A stretch of DNA of 35,491 nt from Puniceicoccaceae bacterium (GTDB lineage Bacteria; Verrucomicrobiota; Verrucomicrobiia; Opitutales; Coraliomargaritaceae), in the NCBI GenBank assembly GCA_902603705.1, contig CACKVQ010000013.1, positions 1 to 35,491 on the forward strand, written 5' to 3'. The first letter of the stretch is position 1. Every line of letters begins with the position of its first letter. Below are positions 8,009-18,524 of this stretch, piece by piece. The notes beneath the pieces were generated by a model. That model was not told the origin of the DNA and did no database searches. It saw only the letters and a program-made list of their open reading frames with translations. The position numbers were made by a program, and so were the translations under genes.

Positions 8009-9477
8009 AAAACCAAACTGTTCTCCTTCTCTTTATTAACAAAAAGAGTGGGACCTTCTTTTGCCCGTAGCGCACCAGCAGCAAAAAGCATCCAGAAAAA
8101 GTTTAGAGCGAAAGCGCAATGTCCAGCTGTTAGAAAAATACCTGATACAGATCGAGCTTTGAGCCAAGGAATTGTATTTTGTACTATTTCAAGAAAAGGA
8201 ATTTCTGCATTCTTTATTTCCATGCCTTGAATCCAACCACCAACCTGGAGGGCAACTACCATAATTGTGATGCCAATAGCACTTCCCCAGAAATGGAGTT
8301 TAATGAGACCGGCTGATGGCCACTCGCACTTAAGTAGGCGTGGCATCATATAGTAAACACCACCGAACATAATCATGGTAAAAAAGGCATAGACCCCATG
8401 ATGAGCGTGACCAACGGTAAAATGTGTGAAGTGTGTAATCTCATTTACAGTACGTAGTGCCATCGAAGAACCAATAAGACTAACTAAGGTATATGATATA
8501 GCTCCAAAAACTACGAATCGAAGCGTCGGACTACGCCATACTTGTTTATGCATCCCTAATATAGACATATGGTGATTAATACCAACTACTATAACAGGGA
8601 TGACCATCATCACAGATGCGACTATGCCAGCAGAAATAAGCCAAACTGGTATCGGACCACCTATGAGGTGGTGAATACCTGCCCAATTATAAAAGATTGC
8701 CAACGACCAGAAGCCAAGTACTGAAAGATAGTAAGAATAGATCGGACGTCCCAGTACTTTAGGGATAAGGTAGTAAGCTGTCGCTAGCGCCATCGGCGTA
8801 AACCAAAGCCCCAACACATTATGAGCGAACCACCAGTTAGTTACTGATTGTACAACTCCTCGTACTGGGAACCAAATGATCATTACTTGAGCAACTATAT
8901 ACAGCCATGGGAACCAAAACAGTGCTGCCAGGATGTACCATTGGGAGACGTAGACATGGTCACCCTTGCGAAAACGAAATGCGATGACTCCCCATACTCC
9001 GATTAATGTATAAGAAAAAGCTAAAAGCGGAGTAGCATATCGTGGAATTTCCAACCACTCTACTGAGGTCATATCACCTCCTAAAATACCGAATACCCCT
9101 ACAGTTAGGCCGATATTCCAGAATATTCCTGCAATCAGCAAAATCCCTTTATGTTGGATAGGTGCTCGGCAAAGCCTGGCCATGATCCACAACCCTACTG
9201 CAAAAATTATATTACTAGCCCAACCCAAAGCCATAGCATTGAGGTGTGCAGAACGAACACGACCGAATGTTAGAAACTCATAAGCATCTGCAAAGTCAGG
9301 CGAGTGAGACTTAACCGCCGCCAATAATGCAAAAACAGTACCCAACATTAGCCAGCCTATTGCAGATATAACAAAAAAAATTGCTGCCGCTCGAATTGAA
9401 GCATCAATTTCGCTAAGCTCAGCCTTTACAGCATCACTTGGAGAACTGTAAGGATTATAATTGTATGATTCCGGCAT
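8005..9477 (-). CDS. ccoN: cbb3-type cytochrome c oxidase catalytic subunit (CcoN)
   Basis: Haem-copper oxygen reductase (C family), 490 residues with about twelve membrane segments. Visible ligands: His78 (low-spin haem) in [11 protein letters not shown]; the CuB histidines His219 in WWFAHNVLG and His269/His270 in [10 protein letters not shown]; and the haem histidines in FTVGHAHHG (357-360). Tyr263 in IFYNWAG lies 44 residues after His219, the same spacing as the Tyr-His cross-link pair of C-family oxidases, so the catalytic centre looks intact. These enzymes have high oxygen affinity. The gene follows an 89-base gap that may hold its own promoter. Confidence 0.97.
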   Translation of the reverse strand: MPESYNYNPYSSPSDAVKAELSEIDASIRAAAIFFVISAIGWLMLGTVFALLAAVKSHSPDFADAYEFLTFGRVRSAHLNAMALGWASNIIFAVGLWIMARLCRAPIQHKGILLIAGIFWNIGLTVGVFGILGGDMTSVEWLEIPRYATPLLAFSYTLIGVWGVIAFRFRKGDHVYVSQWYILAALFWFPWLYIVAQVMIIWFPVRGVVQSVTNWWFAHNVLGLWFTPMALATAYYLIPKVLGRPIYSYYLSVLGFWSLAIFYNWAGIHHLIGGPIPVWLISAGIVASVMMVIPVIVVGINHHMSILGMHKQVWRSPTLRFVVFGAISYTLVSLIGSSMALRTVNEITHFTHFTVGHAHHGVYAFFTMIMFGGVYYMMPRLLKCEWPSAGLIKLHFWGSAIGITIMVVALQVGGWIQGMEIKNAEIPFLEIVQNTIPWLKARSVSGIFLTAGHCAFALNFFWMLFAAGALRAKEGPTLFVNKEKENSLVL

Positions 9478-9504
9478 TATAATTGGTTAATTTAAAAACT
9501 TAAA

Positions 9505-9510
9505 ATTATA
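9505..9510 (-). promoter_or_regulatory. Candidate -10 box for ccoNOP
   Basis: The 89-base gap before ccoN holds a perfect TATAAT on the minus strand, about 27 bases from the ccoN ATG. The -35 position has no TTGACA-like hexamer. The surrounding 13-mer TTAAAATTATAAT also occurs in the divergent ureide/HAD promoter gap at 4706-4718. Confidence 0.3.
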
Positions 9511-9566
9511 ATATTTTAACTGTGATCTAGGAGAAATTAGTTGTTTCGTAAGTAACTTCTGCCCTC

Positions 9567-9761
9567 TTATTTTTTTTCTGGAAATGAATCTGACACTTCC
9601 CCCTCGGGTTCTTCATCAGTAAATATCGTTCTAGCTTGTTTATCAAAGTCGCGTAGCTGACCTCTTTTAGAGCTCCAATACAAAGCACCAACAGCTACTG
9701 TAAAAAAAACTACAGCGATGAAAATTAGTGGAACTAAATCAGTATAGCTTTCTGCGTCCAT
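9567..9761 (-). CDS. ccoS: CcoS-like small cbb3 oxidase assembly protein
   Basis: A 64-residue protein with one membrane helix (about 9-28) followed by SSKRGQLRDFDKQARTIFTD, which aligns with the conserved tail of CcoS (an SGQF-DD-L...R-I-L-F-DD pattern). CcoS is needed for inserting cofactors into the catalytic subunit. The alternative is CcoQ, also a short single-helix protein with an acidic Asp-Phe-Asp segment; I prefer CcoS for the spacing of the RGQ and acidic motifs. It is 7 bases after the preceding gene and upstream of ccoN. A Lys/Glu-rich tail is longer than in many CcoS proteins. Confidence 0.6.
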   Translation of the reverse strand: MDAESYTDLVPLIFIAVVFFTVAVGALYWSSKRGQLRDFDKQARTIFTDEEPEGEVSDSFPEKK

Positions 9762-9768
9762 GATGTGG

Positions 9769-10149
9769 CTATAGGTCTAGATTATTTACGTCGTTTATTT
9801 GTTCAGCAGTTTCATTAGCCAAATCTGAAACTACTTTAGTTTCACCTAAACTAGGTGTTACTTTTTTTGTCTTATACATTTCGACAGTATAACGCATAGC
9901 GTCTTCTATTGGAATACGAACAATACCTGTATTAGAGTCAATTAACTCCAAACTGCTAAGTTTCTTTATACCAGCAGCTCGAGATTCATCCGCTTTAGCT
10001 TGACGGTCAGCCACAACTGCAGAATCAACCGGATCAGGTCTGTTAGGTAAATAAGCTAAGAAAAGAATTAGTGCGAATATAAGTATTGCACCTAGGCTAC
10101 CCAAAATAGTAAATAGAAAATTACTTTTAGATATAGATGTTTTAGACAT
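9769..10149 (-). CDS. Small single-pass membrane protein of the ACIII-cbb3 cluster
   Basis: A 126-residue protein with one N-terminal membrane segment (about 11-31) followed by a soluble domain, presumably periplasmic, with the sequence GIVRIPIEDAMRYTVEMYK near its middle. I recall comparable short proteins with a 'VRIPIxxAM' stretch in oxidase clusters of PVC bacteria but cannot verify this here. There are no cysteine or haem motifs, so it is not itself a redox carrier. It sits 5 bases after actF and 7 bases before the CcoS-like gene, which argues for a role as an accessory or assembly subunit of one of the two complexes. Confidence 0.7.
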   Translation of the reverse strand: MSKTSISKSNFLFTILGSLGAILIFALILFLAYLPNRPDPVDSAVVADRQAKADESRAAGIKKLSSLELIDSNTGIVRIPIEDAMRYTVEMYKTKKVTPSLGETKVVSDLANETAEQINDVNNLDL

Positions 10150-10154
10150 TTGGA

Positions 10155-11426
10155 TTACTCAGAATAGTTTAATGACTCTAATATGTTCGGATCACGTACA
10201 GGAATGGGTTCAGCCTTCTGCATACTACGACACATTGCGAAAATACAGAATCCACCTATTCCAATGAATGCCGTAAAATCATAAGGAGCAAAAGTGAACT
10301 GTCTTACTAGATAGCCAGCCCCATCATCAGGAACTACCAGTTTGCCCGGTAGTATATTCCAATAAAGATCAAGGATATGAAATAATAAAATCCATATAGA
10401 AATACCTACTGTGCGCCAAATAACGACCTTGGTTTTGTACCAAAGTAATAAGAGGAATGGGATTAAGAAATGACCAAAAATTAAACCCATACTGACCCAC
10501 CACCAACTGTTTAATTCTCCATCATAATTTTTCTCACGAATATTGTACCAAAAGGTTTCTTCGGGGATATTAGCACTATATATTAGGAAATACTGGGAAA
10601 AACTTATATATGCCCAAAAGACAGTAAATGCTAGCATCATGCAAGATATGTCGTATCTATGAGACTGCTTTAGTATTCCCTTTAAGTAACCTTTTGTCGC
10701 TAGAATAACGCATAGAATTATAATCGAAGCTAGTGCCGCACGTATACAAGCAGAAAAAAACCAGACTCCATACATTGTAGAAAACCAATGATATTCTAGG
10801 GATTTAAACCAGTCAATTGAAGCACACGTTGCTCCGATGGCACATAAGAATATACCTACAGAAGATAGACGGCGTGACCAATGCGTGTTATTGGCATTGC
10901 CTGATAAATCAGTATCGAAAGACCACTTACGCAAAATAGTAGAGATTCCGATAAACACTGCAAAGATAGCAATAGCTCGCGCTATAAAAAAAGGTATATT
11001 AAGGAAAGGTGACTTCCAAACGTAAAGAGGATCCTCAGCTACAGTACCGTGTCCAGGCAGTTCATTGTGTCCACTCATCCACTTCCATAATAGGCCTGGA
11101 TTATCGTGAAATAAAGGAATTGCTAATAAAGGTAGAAAAAGAATAAACAGATATGGGAATGCAGCTATGCAGTGTTCACACTGACGACGTATGATAGTTG
11201 GCCATCGAGCGTGAAACACCCACCATATTTGGATTAGAAAAAGCATTCCAACAAGTATAGAAAGCCAAAATCCTATTGCTATAAGCCAGCTTAAAATAGG
11301 ACGCACTTCGCTGACATTCCAACCCTGTTTAAAACCAAAAAGTGATACAGCAGTACCGATTAGTCCAACAATAAGTGCTATGGTGCCAATTTTACTAGAT
11401 TTAGTATGAAATATATTAACATTCAT
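10155..11426 (-). CDS. actF: Alternative complex III membrane subunit ActF
   Basis: Integral membrane subunit of the quinol:cytochrome c oxidoreductase (alternative complex III), 423 residues with about ten membrane helices. Segments typical of ActF are visible: QIWWVFHARWPTIIRRQCEH, the SIDWFKSLEYHWFSTMYGVW stretch, AYISFSQYFLIYSANIPEET and a late LLFHILDLYWNILP. These resemble the ActC/NrfD helical bundle. It does not bind haem. Known ACIII structures place ActF beside ActC in the membrane, possibly with a proton path. It starts 4 bases after actE. Confidence 0.92.
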   Translation of the reverse strand: MNVNIFHTKSSKIGTIALIVGLIGTAVSLFGFKQGWNVSEVRPILSWLIAIGFWLSILVGMLFLIQIWWVFHARWPTIIRRQCEHCIAAFPYLFILFLPLLAIPLFHDNPGLLWKWMSGHNELPGHGTVAEDPLYVWKSPFLNIPFFIARAIAIFAVFIGISTILRKWSFDTDLSGNANNTHWSRRLSSVGIFLCAIGATCASIDWFKSLEYHWFSTMYGVWFFSACIRAALASIIILCVILATKGYLKGILKQSHRYDISCMMLAFTVFWAYISFSQYFLIYSANIPEETFWYNIREKNYDGELNSWWWVSMGLIFGHFLIPFLLLLWYKTKVVIWRTVGISIWILLFHILDLYWNILPGKLVVPDDGAGYLVRQFTFAPYDFTAFIGIGGFCIFAMCRSMQKAEPIPVRDPNILESLNYSE

Positions 11427-11430
11427 TACG

Positions 11431-12084
11431 TTATATACCTAAAAGGTCGCGTTGCGCAGGTGTTAATTCTTCTACGCTAGCGTTTTGTGAAAATTGCAGA
11501 GCTCGAAAATAAAGTACGATTGACCATGCTTCATCTGCTGACAAACGATCACTAAGACCATACATCAAACCTTTTCCATTCATGATTACATCATAAATAT
11601 AACCATCTGATTCATTTCTAAGTCGATCATCATGGTAACTAGCTGCAAGGACTCCATATGGCTTAGTCACGCCATTTCCATCACCAGCAGCACCATGACA
11701 TGATACGCAAAAAATCTCATATTTTAGTCTACCATGCTCCATATTCGCATAAGTGACTTCTGTTGGCAAAGTCTGTACAAAAGTGTCATCAGCATGCTTA
11801 CCTTTGTTATAGGCCACATCTCCCAAGCGTAGATCAACGAAATCCTCAGAAAAAACTTCATTGTAATTTAAATAATTACCACGAGCAACTGCTCCCGATG
11901 GTATTGGACGATCGTTGCGCCCGTCATCGAAAAAACTGTTTTCAGCTTGTGGCTTATAACGAGCCTGTCGGTCCATGTCAGGGAAGACCTCCAGGGGAGG
12001 TTTTGTACTGAGTGAACCTCGGAACCCAAGAATAGATACAACTGTAACTATAGCAAAAATAAAAATAGCAAAAAATATACGCAT
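11431..12084 (-). CDS. actE: Alternative complex III monohaem cytochrome ActE
   Basis: Monohaem cytochrome c subunit of ACIII, 217 residues. The N-terminus is a membrane anchor or uncleaved signal (about 1-20) without a lipobox cysteine. The conserved ActE opening EVFPDMDRQARYKPQ, then FFDDGR and SGAVARG, is present. The haem site is CVSCH (126-130) and the likely distal ligand is Met174 in GKGLMYG. It would receive electrons from ActA/ActB and hand them to the oxidase's cytochrome subunits encoded downstream. It lies 9 bases after actD and 4 bases before actF. Confidence 0.93.
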   Translation of the reverse strand: MRIFFAIFIFAIVTVVSILGFRGSLSTKPPLEVFPDMDRQARYKPQAENSFFDDGRNDRPIPSGAVARGNYLNYNEVFSEDFVDLRLGDVAYNKGKHADDTFVQTLPTEVTYANMEHGRLKYEIFCVSCHGAAGDGNGVTKPYGVLAASYHDDRLRNESDGYIYDVIMNGKGLMYGLSDRLSADEAWSIVLYFRALQFSQNASVEELTPAQRDLLGI

Positions 12085-12093
12085 AATAGTATC

Positions 12094-12624
12094 CTAAGTA
12101 GAAACCTCCTCTATATCTGTTCCACCAATTTCCTCTAAGAAAAGGCGCGTTGCTATAGGGTCATATTGACTATCAACAGATTCAATAGCTATCACTAGTC
12201 TGTCACCTGAAACTTCTAGAAACTTGTCACTATTAAAAAGTGGGCTGTAATGCTGTGGCAGTAAATTAGTGACAAACATTCCTCCTAAAGTACCGAAAGC
12301 AGCGAGGAGAATTGTTAGTTCATACATTATGGGAAACGGAAAAACTGGACTAAAAAATGGTTGGCCACGAATAATTAAAGGGTAGTCAAATGCATTCATA
12401 TACCAGACCATAATAAGACCTAAAAAAAAGCCAGTTATGCCTCCAATAAATGTGAAGACTGGAACTTTAGAACGAGGTTGCCCTTGTGCTTCTGGCATAC
12501 CATGTACCGGAAACGATGAGTAAGTGTCCCATTTTTTATAACCAGCATCTCTCACTTTTTCCGCCGCATGAAAAAAAGAAGGAGTATCAGGAAAAGATGC
12601 AATAATTCCGTATTTTTCAGACAT
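12094..12624 (-). CDS. actD: Alternative complex III subunit ActD (DUF3341)
   Basis: A 176-residue ACIII subunit with two membrane helices. The N-terminal soluble part starts [20 protein letters not shown] and includes [15 protein letters not shown], both typical of the DUF3341/ActD family; the helices follow at about 58-76 and 103-123 with the [19 protein letters not shown] stretch between and into the second. No cofactor. Its ATG overlaps the actC stop by one base (TAATG), a tight translational coupling. Confidence 0.93.
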   Translation of the reverse strand: MSEKYGIIASFPDTPSFFHAAEKVRDAGYKKWDTYSSFPVHGMPEAQGQPRSKVPVFTFIGGITGFFLGLIMVWYMNAFDYPLIIRGQPFFSPVFPFPIMYELTILLAAFGTLGGMFVTNLLPQHYSPLFNSDKFLEVSGDRLVIAIESVDSQYDPIATRLFLEEIGGTDIEEVST

Positions 12625-14123
12625 TAGTGTGTACCCCCTTGTCTATCTTTAGAATGGCCATGTGGGTCAGCAGCAGGCATAACAAATTTTACTTCAGCAA
12701 TCGGCATTAGAGGCAGGAAGCGTAAGAATAGAAGAAAAAGTACTGAAAAAAGACCAAACGTACCAAAAAATGTAAGTATATCGACAATAGTGGGAGAATA
12801 ATATCCCCAACTAGAAGGCAGAAAATCATTAGCCAGCGATGTGACTGTAATAACAAAACGCTCAAACCACATCCCTACATTAATGAAGATCGACATTATC
12901 CAGACAAGAGCAGCATTTTTACGCACCTTTTTAAACCAAAACAACTGCGGAGTAAAAACATTACAGCTGAACATCATTAGATATGCCCACCAATATTGGC
13001 CAAAAGCTCGATTGATAAAGGCATAGCTCTCGTATGGATTCGCACCGTACCAAGCAATGAAGAACTCCATGATATACGCATAACCAACAATGGAGCCGGT
13101 ACCTAAGCATATCTTACACATATTATCAATATGCCGCTGTGTGATCAAATCATGTAATCCATATAGTGCACGAAGGGGCAACATCAGAGTAAGAACCATA
13201 CCAAACCCTGAAAAAATTGCACCTGCGACAAAGTAAGGAGGAAAAATAGTAGTATGCCAACCTGGTAGTACAGCTAGAGCAAAATCGAAAGAAACGATGG
13301 TATGGACAGAAAGGACAAGTGGAGTAGACAAACCTGCGAGTACTAAGTATGCCATTTCGTAGTTACGCCAATGATTACCTGCGTTACGCCATCCCATTGC
13401 AAAAATCGCGTAGAGATTCTTACGAAAATAATCCATACCTTTGGCTAACGCACCCGCGCCTTCATAGGCATCCTTTTTTAGTCTTTGCACAGCACGATCA
13501 CGCAAAACAGCTAAATCTGGAATCATACCCATATACCAGAAAAGCACGGAGACTGTCCCATAGGTAGATACAGCAAAGACATCCCATTCCAAAGGCGAAC
13601 GAAATTGCGGCCATATAACGTTACTATTTGGTATGGGAAATAACCACCATGCGAACCATACCCTACCGACATGAAACAAAGGAAAGATTCCAGCGCATAC
13701 AACTGCGAAAATTGTCATTGCCTCTGCTGCACGGTTGATCGATGTACGCCATCCTTGTTTTAAAAGGCATAGAACAGCCGATATAAGGGTTCCCGCATGC
13801 CCAATTCCAATCCAAAAAACAAAATTCACAATTGCCCAACCCCAGTTAATTGGATTAGCCAAACCCCAAACACCAACTCCAGTGCTAACCAGCCAAAGCA
13901 AACCTATTCCAGTAAAAGAGGCAGTCATAAGTGCTACTACCATACTAACCCACCACCAGACAGGAGTCTTAGTTTCAACAACACAACATATTTTATCAGT
14001 TACCCAATTGAAGTCACGATCATTTGCTACAAGAGGTTCATCCTTCAAATGAGCAGGCTGCACTTTAGCTAACAAAGCTGTTCGAGTTGCTTCAGCTGTA
14101 CTATGTTGTATCGAATTAGACAT
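12624..14123 (-). CDS. actC: Alternative complex III membrane subunit ActC (NrfD-like)
   Basis: Polysulfide-reductase/NrfD-type integral membrane subunit, 499 residues with about ten helices. Recognisable segments include [60 protein letters not shown] and the charge-bearing stretches of the quinol site region ([22 protein letters not shown]). ActC is the likely quinol-binding subunit of ACIII and docks onto the iron-sulfur part of ActB. It lies 24 bases after actB and overlaps actD by one base. Confidence 0.95.
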   Translation of the reverse strand: MSNSIQHSTAEATRTALLAKVQPAHLKDEPLVANDRDFNWVTDKICCVVETKTPVWWWVSMVVALMTASFTGIGLLWLVSTGVGVWGLANPINWGWAIVNFVFWIGIGHAGTLISAVLCLLKQGWRTSINRAAEAMTIFAVVCAGIFPLFHVGRVWFAWWLFPIPNSNVIWPQFRSPLEWDVFAVSTYGTVSVLFWYMGMIPDLAVLRDRAVQRLKKDAYEGAGALAKGMDYFRKNLYAIFAMGWRNAGNHWRNYEMAYLVLAGLSTPLVLSVHTIVSFDFALAVLPGWHTTIFPPYFVAGAIFSGFGMVLTLMLPLRALYGLHDLITQRHIDNMCKICLGTGSIVGYAYIMEFFIAWYGANPYESYAFINRAFGQYWWAYLMMFSCNVFTPQLFWFKKVRKNAALVWIMSIFINVGMWFERFVITVTSLANDFLPSSWGYYSPTIVDILTFFGTFGLFSVLFLLFLRFLPLMPIAEVKFVMPAADPHGHSKDRQGGTH

Positions 14124-14147
14124 TAGTAATCGAAGATAATATCCAAA

Positions 14148-17100
14148 TTAATGAGCACTCGCTCCTTCTTCAGCGTAGGGCGTGTACTCGTCTTTAGCAT
14201 GTTTACTAGCCGCACTACTGCCATATCTCTCCTTATATTGAGTGTATGCATAAGGCTTATCGTAAGCATCAGGCATCTTTGAATTTGGATTTCGAAGTCG
14301 TGCAAGATAAGTAGTGCGTGGACGAACATTTAAATAGCCTAGAACAGAATAATTACGATCACTTGCCTTCATCTTAGAAACCTCTGAATTAGGGTCAGAA
14401 ATATCACCAAATGTAATGGCATCAGTTGGGCAGACCTGCTGACAAGCAGTCTTAATTGTACCATCCTTAACTTTAATATCTCCAGATGCACCCGCTTTAC
14501 GCTTTTGGTCGATTTTAGCAGCCTCAATACGCTGCGTACAATAGGTGCATTTTTCCATAACCCCTCTCATACGTATTGTGACGTTTGGATTTTTTTGCAT
14601 CTTATGCAGTTCTGGTTCATCTACTGGACCCAAAGGACCTTTGTAGAATTCGCCGATTTGTCGCTTATTCCAATCAAAGAAATTAAACCTACGAACTTTA
14701 TAGGGACAGTTATTAGCACAGTAACGCGTGCCTACACACCGATTATATGCCATAGTATTTAGGCCCTGATTATCATGAACAGTAGCGTTCACAGGGCAAA
14801 CCTGCTCGCAAGGTGCATTCTCACAATGCTGACAAATGACACCCATAAAGGAAATCTGCACATCTTCTGGAACTTGTTCTTGATCGTATTTTTCAGCTGA
14901 AAAGTAACGATCAATTCTCATCCAGTGCATTTCACGACCACGAAGTACTTGGTCTTTTCCAACAATAGGAATATTGTTTTCACTTTGGCAAGCGACTACA
15001 CAAGCAGAGCATCCAAAACAAGTGTTCATATCAATGGCTAAACCCCATTGCTGCATATCTGGAAATTTAGCGCGTGCCTCATCTCCCTTCCATACTTTTA
15101 CATTAGGAGAGGGATCCGCAAAACTTGGATGTTCATAAGCAGAATTACCACGGTACTGACCTGTTGACTTATCTTGAAGCGTTTTATAATCATCCTTACC
15201 ATAATTCGCAGGTGCGTGAGACTCGACTCCCATTTTAGTGGCAAAATCTGGATGTTTTGTATAATACTCTGCTGTACCTTCTCGAACAATTGCTCGACCT
15301 TCCATTGACCAATGTTCCTGAGTATTAGCTAATTCATAGACCTCAGAAGTTAATTCTATTCTCGCACCTGTATGAGCTCCTAACCCATGATCAGTTCTCA
15401 ATGAGTAAGCATTAAAGCCAACACCCTGCCCTACGCGTCCGACTACTTTACGACCCATACCAAGAGGCAACGCTACAGTGTAATTAGCCATTCCAGGAAC
15501 AACGTGAATTGGACCTTTAACCTTACGACCATTGAGGTCAAGCTCTGCTACTATAGCTTGTTCCTTACCGCGTTTAAACTCTGCCTTGTTAGTTTGTAGA
15601 GTTCCCTTTGCACCTTCAAAGAATTCACTGTCCTTGTTCATAGGCTTTTTATTGGGGAAGATCTGAATTCCATCCTTTTTTTCTAATTCTTTGGCTAAGC
15701 GTGGACTAATTAGAATCGCATTATCCCAAGTAAGCTTAGTGATTGGATCCGGGCACTCCATCATCCAACCGTTATTAGCATATCGACCGTCACCAGAATG
15801 AGAGCTAGGTGTGTATACTACTTCCAAACTTGAGGCACTTAATTCAGATATGGCCAGCTCTTTGGTATTCAACACATGGAAGTAATTACCTGATGTGGTT
15901 TGATATGAACTGTAACTAGAATCCTCAAGTAACCCGTCGCTCAGAAACTTGTTAAAGTCTAATCCACCTAGCGTTTTAAAGGTATTCTGTACTATTGAAT
16001 AAGGGCTACTATCTGCCAATCCAGCCAATAGAGCGAGAACTTCTAATTCGTTGAAAGTTGAGAAAAGAGGTTCAATCATAGGTTGAACAGGAACAAGCGT
16101 GCCATCAAATGTCCTACCATCACCCCAACTTTCAAGATAGTGAGATGCAGCAATCGTAAAGGATGAAATTTTCGCTGTTTCGTTTTTATCACAGCCAAAG
16201 TATATGCTATCTAATGCATTTGCTTGGCAGCTTTCCCAATTCAAATTAGAAGGTGCATTATAAGCAGGGTTTCCACCAAGTATAAATAGAGTTTTAACCT
16301 TCCCCTGGTTTAACCGATCGGCTGCTTCTTCAATACCTGCTTCTGCTTCTGCTACTTCGACATATTTTATGGGTGCTTCTAGTGCTTCATTAATAGCAAA
16401 TACTATTGCGTGCGCTGCCTTAGGTAGACTATCTCCTGCCACAACTATAGACTTACCAGAATTTTCCAATAAATCATTAGCGCACTCTCTTACCCAATCG
16501 CGATTTACTTCTAAGGGTTCACCTATTTTTTTAAGACTTTTTATTAATGCTCTATCTCCATTCTTTAGTTCTAATATATGTACCGCAATTAGAGCAGCGA
16601 AAGCACCTATTTCAGAAGAACTGAGTCGAAGGCGATGGTCTGCAGCGGCGCCGGTGCTAGTCATAACACTTTCTACTGAATACAAACGGCTCATCTGAGC
16701 AGTATCTTTTGAATCTTTTACTCTTCTAGATTTTGCATAATCACGAGCAAAAGCAGTATGACCATCAGAACTCGAGAGAAAATCAGCATCTAAAGCCAGA
16801 ACACGCTTAGCATTACTAAAGTCAGGAATAGAACGAAGTGTTTTTCCAAAAACTATCTTAGCAGCTTTCTCAGAGTTAGTTTTGTCAATGGCAGCGTACT
16901 CAGCCCATAAAGCTTTAGGAAATCTTTCTTTAATCGTATTGACTAATGAAGCTCTACTAGGAGAAGTGCTTGGCTCTGCTAAAAAAACAAGACCTTCACC
17001 TTGATCAACTGTGTGAGTACTATTAATCTTACTAAGATAATCACGAACCTTACTTATGCTGATACTAGATCTTGTTGCCCGATCAGGATCATAGAGGTCA

Positions 17101-17510
17101 AGAATACTTGCCTGAGTATATATAGTGGTAGCTCCACCATAAGATTTGTAGCTAGGATTTCCTTCTATCTTTGTTGGACGACCTGAATGTGTTTCAACAA
17201 TGATTGGAATATTGTCTCGAATACCAGGCTGAGAGGTACTATAATAAGTGGGAACCCCTGAGATAACATTCTCTGGTGCCTTAGAATAAGGTAGAATAAC
17301 CTGCTCAGGACGACGGCATCCAGACATTCCAAGACCGGCGAGTCCAAATGACGCCGCCATAACTTTCATAAATTGGCGACGGTTAACACCCTCAATCTCG
17401 GATGCACCTGATGGAAACTCCCGTTCTATCCAGTCCTTAAAAGCAGGTGTTTCAGCCAGATCGTCGAGACTCCTCCAATATCGTGGCCCTGTGTGTTCAA
17501 AATTCTTCAT
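14148..17510 (-). CDS. actB: Alternative complex III iron-sulfur subunit ActB
   Basis: Large fused ACIII subunit, 1120 residues: an N-terminal molybdopterin-oxidoreductase-like domain that in this family carries no Mo cofactor, and a C-terminal ferredoxin-like domain (about 828-1060). A Tat motif RRQFMK (44-49) is followed by a hydrophobic stretch and GMSGC (Cys65), a lipobox-like site. Cysteine groups are at 831-841, 893-905, 925/931/935, 988/991 and 1023/1027; the CVGTRYC group has Thr in place of one Cys, matching a [3Fe-4S] cluster beside three [4Fe-4S] clusters. The start is the ATG at 17510, which gives [20 protein letters not shown], the usual ActB opening; an in-frame start nine codons earlier would overlap actA. 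Confidence 0.95.
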   Translation of the reverse strand: MKNFEHTGPRYWRSLDDLAETPAFKDWIEREFPSGASEIEGVNRRQFMKVMAASFGLAGLGMSGCRRPEQVILPYSKAPENVISGVPTYYSTSQPGIRDNIPIIVETHSGRPTKIEGNPSYKSYGGATTIYTQASILDLYDPDRATRSSISISKVRDYLSKINSTHTVDQGEGLVFLAEPSTSPSRASLVNTIKERFPKALWAEYAAIDKTNSEKAAKIVFGKTLRSIPDFSNAKRVLALDADFLSSSDGHTAFARDYAKSRRVKDSKDTAQMSRLYSVESVMTSTGAAADHRLRLSSSEIGAFAALIAVHILELKNGDRALIKSLKKIGEPLEVNRDWVRECANDLLENSGKSIVVAGDSLPKAAHAIVFAINEALEAPIKYVEVAEAEAGIEEAADRLNQGKVKTLFILGGNPAYNAPSNLNWESCQANALDSIYFGCDKNETAKISSFTIAASHYLESWGDGRTFDGTLVPVQPMIEPLFSTFNELEVLALLAGLADSSPYSIVQNTFKTLGGLDFNKFLSDGLLEDSSYSSYQTTSGNYFHVLNTKELAISELSASSLEVVYTPSSHSGDGRYANNGWMMECPDPITKLTWDNAILISPRLAKELEKKDGIQIFPNKKPMNKDSEFFEGAKGTLQTNKAEFKRGKEQAIVAELDLNGRKVKGPIHVVPGMANYTVALPLGMGRKVVGRVGQGVGFNAYSLRTDHGLGAHTGARIELTSEVYELANTQEHWSMEGRAIVREGTAEYYTKHPDFATKMGVESHAPANYGKDDYKTLQDKSTGQYRGNSAYEHPSFADPSPNVKVWKGDEARAKFPDMQQWGLAIDMNTCFGCSACVVACQSENNIPIVGKDQVLRGREMHWMRIDRYFSAEKYDQEQVPEDVQISFMGVICQHCENAPCEQVCPVNATVHDNQGLNTMAYNRCVGTRYCANNCPYKVRRFNFFDWNKRQIGEFYKGPLGPVDEPELHKMQKNPNVTIRMRGVMEKCTYCTQRIEAAKIDQKRKAGASGDIKVKDGTIKTACQQVCPTDAITFGDISDPNSEVSKMKASDRNYSVLGYLNVRPRTTYLARLRNPNSKMPDAYDKPYAYTQYKERYGSSAASKHAKDEYTPYAEEGASAH

Positions 17511-17524
17511 TACATAAATAAATT

Positions 17525-18178
17525 TTAACGGTGACAACCAGAACAGCTTTGCGGTGGATTAACTTTCCAATCATGAACGAATCCAACTGCAGTTTCTTTA
17601 AATTCTTCAGTTTCTGGCCTCTCCCAGTCCAAATTATACACTTCTTCAGGAGGACGTATATACTCTTCTGGATTGCGGTGACATTCTAGGCAGAATCCCA
17701 TACTAAGCGGCTTATCATGATGTACTACTTTCATTTGATCAACACGACCGTGACATTCGACACAACTAATTCCCCTATTAACATGGACGGCATGATTGAA
17801 ATATACATAATCGGGAGTTTTATGTATCCGTACCCAAGGAATAGGCTCCCCTGATGCATAACTGTCACGAACGGGAGCTAGGAGAGGGTCGTCTTTACGT
17901 ACCATACTATGACAAGACATACATACTTCAGTAGCTGGAACATTTGAGTGCTCCGATCGATCTACATTCGTATGACAATAACGACAATCAATTTCAAGCT
18001 GGCCAGAATGAAGTGCATGGCTAAAAGCAACTGGTTGTGTAGGAGCATAGCCTACACGAGTATATTTCGGAGTGAAGTAATATGTAAAACCCGCAATCAC
18101 TGCTGTCTTAATAAGAATTGCAGCGACAATTACCTTTATTGGTATCGTATTGACCCACTTGGGAAATACATTAGCCAT
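17525..18178 (-). CDS. actA: Alternative complex III pentahaem cytochrome ActA
   Basis: Multihaem cytochrome c of ACIII, 217 residues. One N-terminal membrane segment (about 14-35) precedes five CXXCH sites at 65-69, 86-90, 139-143, 163-167 and 212-216, the last two residues before the end. Five haems is the usual ActA count. The start is the ATG at 18178 ([10 protein letters not shown]); a TTG two codons earlier is less likely. It is the first act gene, 14 bases before actB, and is preceded by a 340-base region holding an inverted repeat and a doubtful small reading frame. It passes electrons from ActB to ActE. Confidence 0.95.
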   Translation of the reverse strand: MANVFPKWVNTIPIKVIVAAILIKTAVIAGFTYYFTPKYTRVGYAPTQPVAFSHALHSGQLEIDCRYCHTNVDRSEHSNVPATEVCMSCHSMVRKDDPLLAPVRDSYASGEPIPWVRIHKTPDYVYFNHAVHVNRGISCVECHGRVDQMKVVHHDKPLSMGFCLECHRNPEEYIRPPEEVYNLDWERPETEEFKETAVGFVHDWKVNPPQSCSGCHR

Positions 18179-18204
18179 AGTCAAAAATTAGTAAAATTCT
18201 ATTA

Positions 18205-18233
18205 GTGCGTAAAGAATTCTAAGCTTTACGTAC
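18205..18233. repeat. Inverted repeat upstream of actA
   Basis: GTGCGTAAAG (18205-18214) and CTTTACGTAC (18224-18233) pair at 9 of 10 positions around a 9-base loop. The repeat lies 27-55 bases before the actA ATG and overlaps the stop of the doubtful small frame. It is not followed by a T tract on the minus strand, so it is a weak case for an intrinsic terminator; an operator or mRNA leader hairpin is as likely. Confidence 0.4.
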
Positions 18234-18398
18234 TATGGCTCCTTTAGCCACACGGATGCGCTTTAGGGCTTTACAAGGAGCACCCGCCGAAGAGAAATCA
18301 GCTTTTAAATCTGAACCCGTTCGAGAAGAGGAAGATGTAACAAACATGGCAACAATAGCCATACTTGTACGCTTGAGAAAACCTTTGCGCTGATACAT
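18219..18398 (-). CDS. Possible small basic protein (unrecognised)
   Basis: A 59-codon frame inside the 346-base gap between ccoI and actA. From the ATG at 18398 it begins MYQRKGFLKR, has a short hydrophobic stretch (about 12-20), a Ser-rich linker and a basic C-terminus ending KALKRIRVAKGAIVRKA. I do not recognise it. There is no ribosome binding site, but neither do its neighbours have one. An upstream ATG at 18413 would add five residues. In favour of coding are the regular basic C-terminus and the otherwise unusually long gap in a compact operon; against it are the small size and lack of a known family. Confidence 0.35.
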   Translation of the reverse strand: MYQRKGFLKRTSMAIVAMFVTSSSSRTGSDLKADFSSAGAPCKALKRIRVAKGAIVRKA

Positions 18399-18524
18399 AG
18401 AATAACTACACATAATAATAACTATTCTAAATAGTGGAAATAACACAAAAGACAAATCTTTTCTAGTATTTTACAAACGAATTTTTCTAAGTTTTACAAA
18501 GATAAGCATTATTAATACTTAATA
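18399..18524. other. Non-coding part of the ccoI-actA gap
   Basis: Between the ccoI stop and the doubtful small frame I see AT-rich DNA without a clear promoter, terminator or RNA gene. Together with 18179-18218 it makes up the only long gap inside the respiratory block, so an actA promoter probably lies in the 18185-18524 region. Confidence 0.4.

Noticed and set aside
13735-14072. Two overlapping plus-strand frames of 105 and 91 codons
   Set aside because: They are antisense to actC and overlap each other in different frames; no domain or start signal.
16369-16698. A 109-codon plus-strand frame
   Set aside because: Antisense to the molybdopterin-like domain of actB, with no features of its own.
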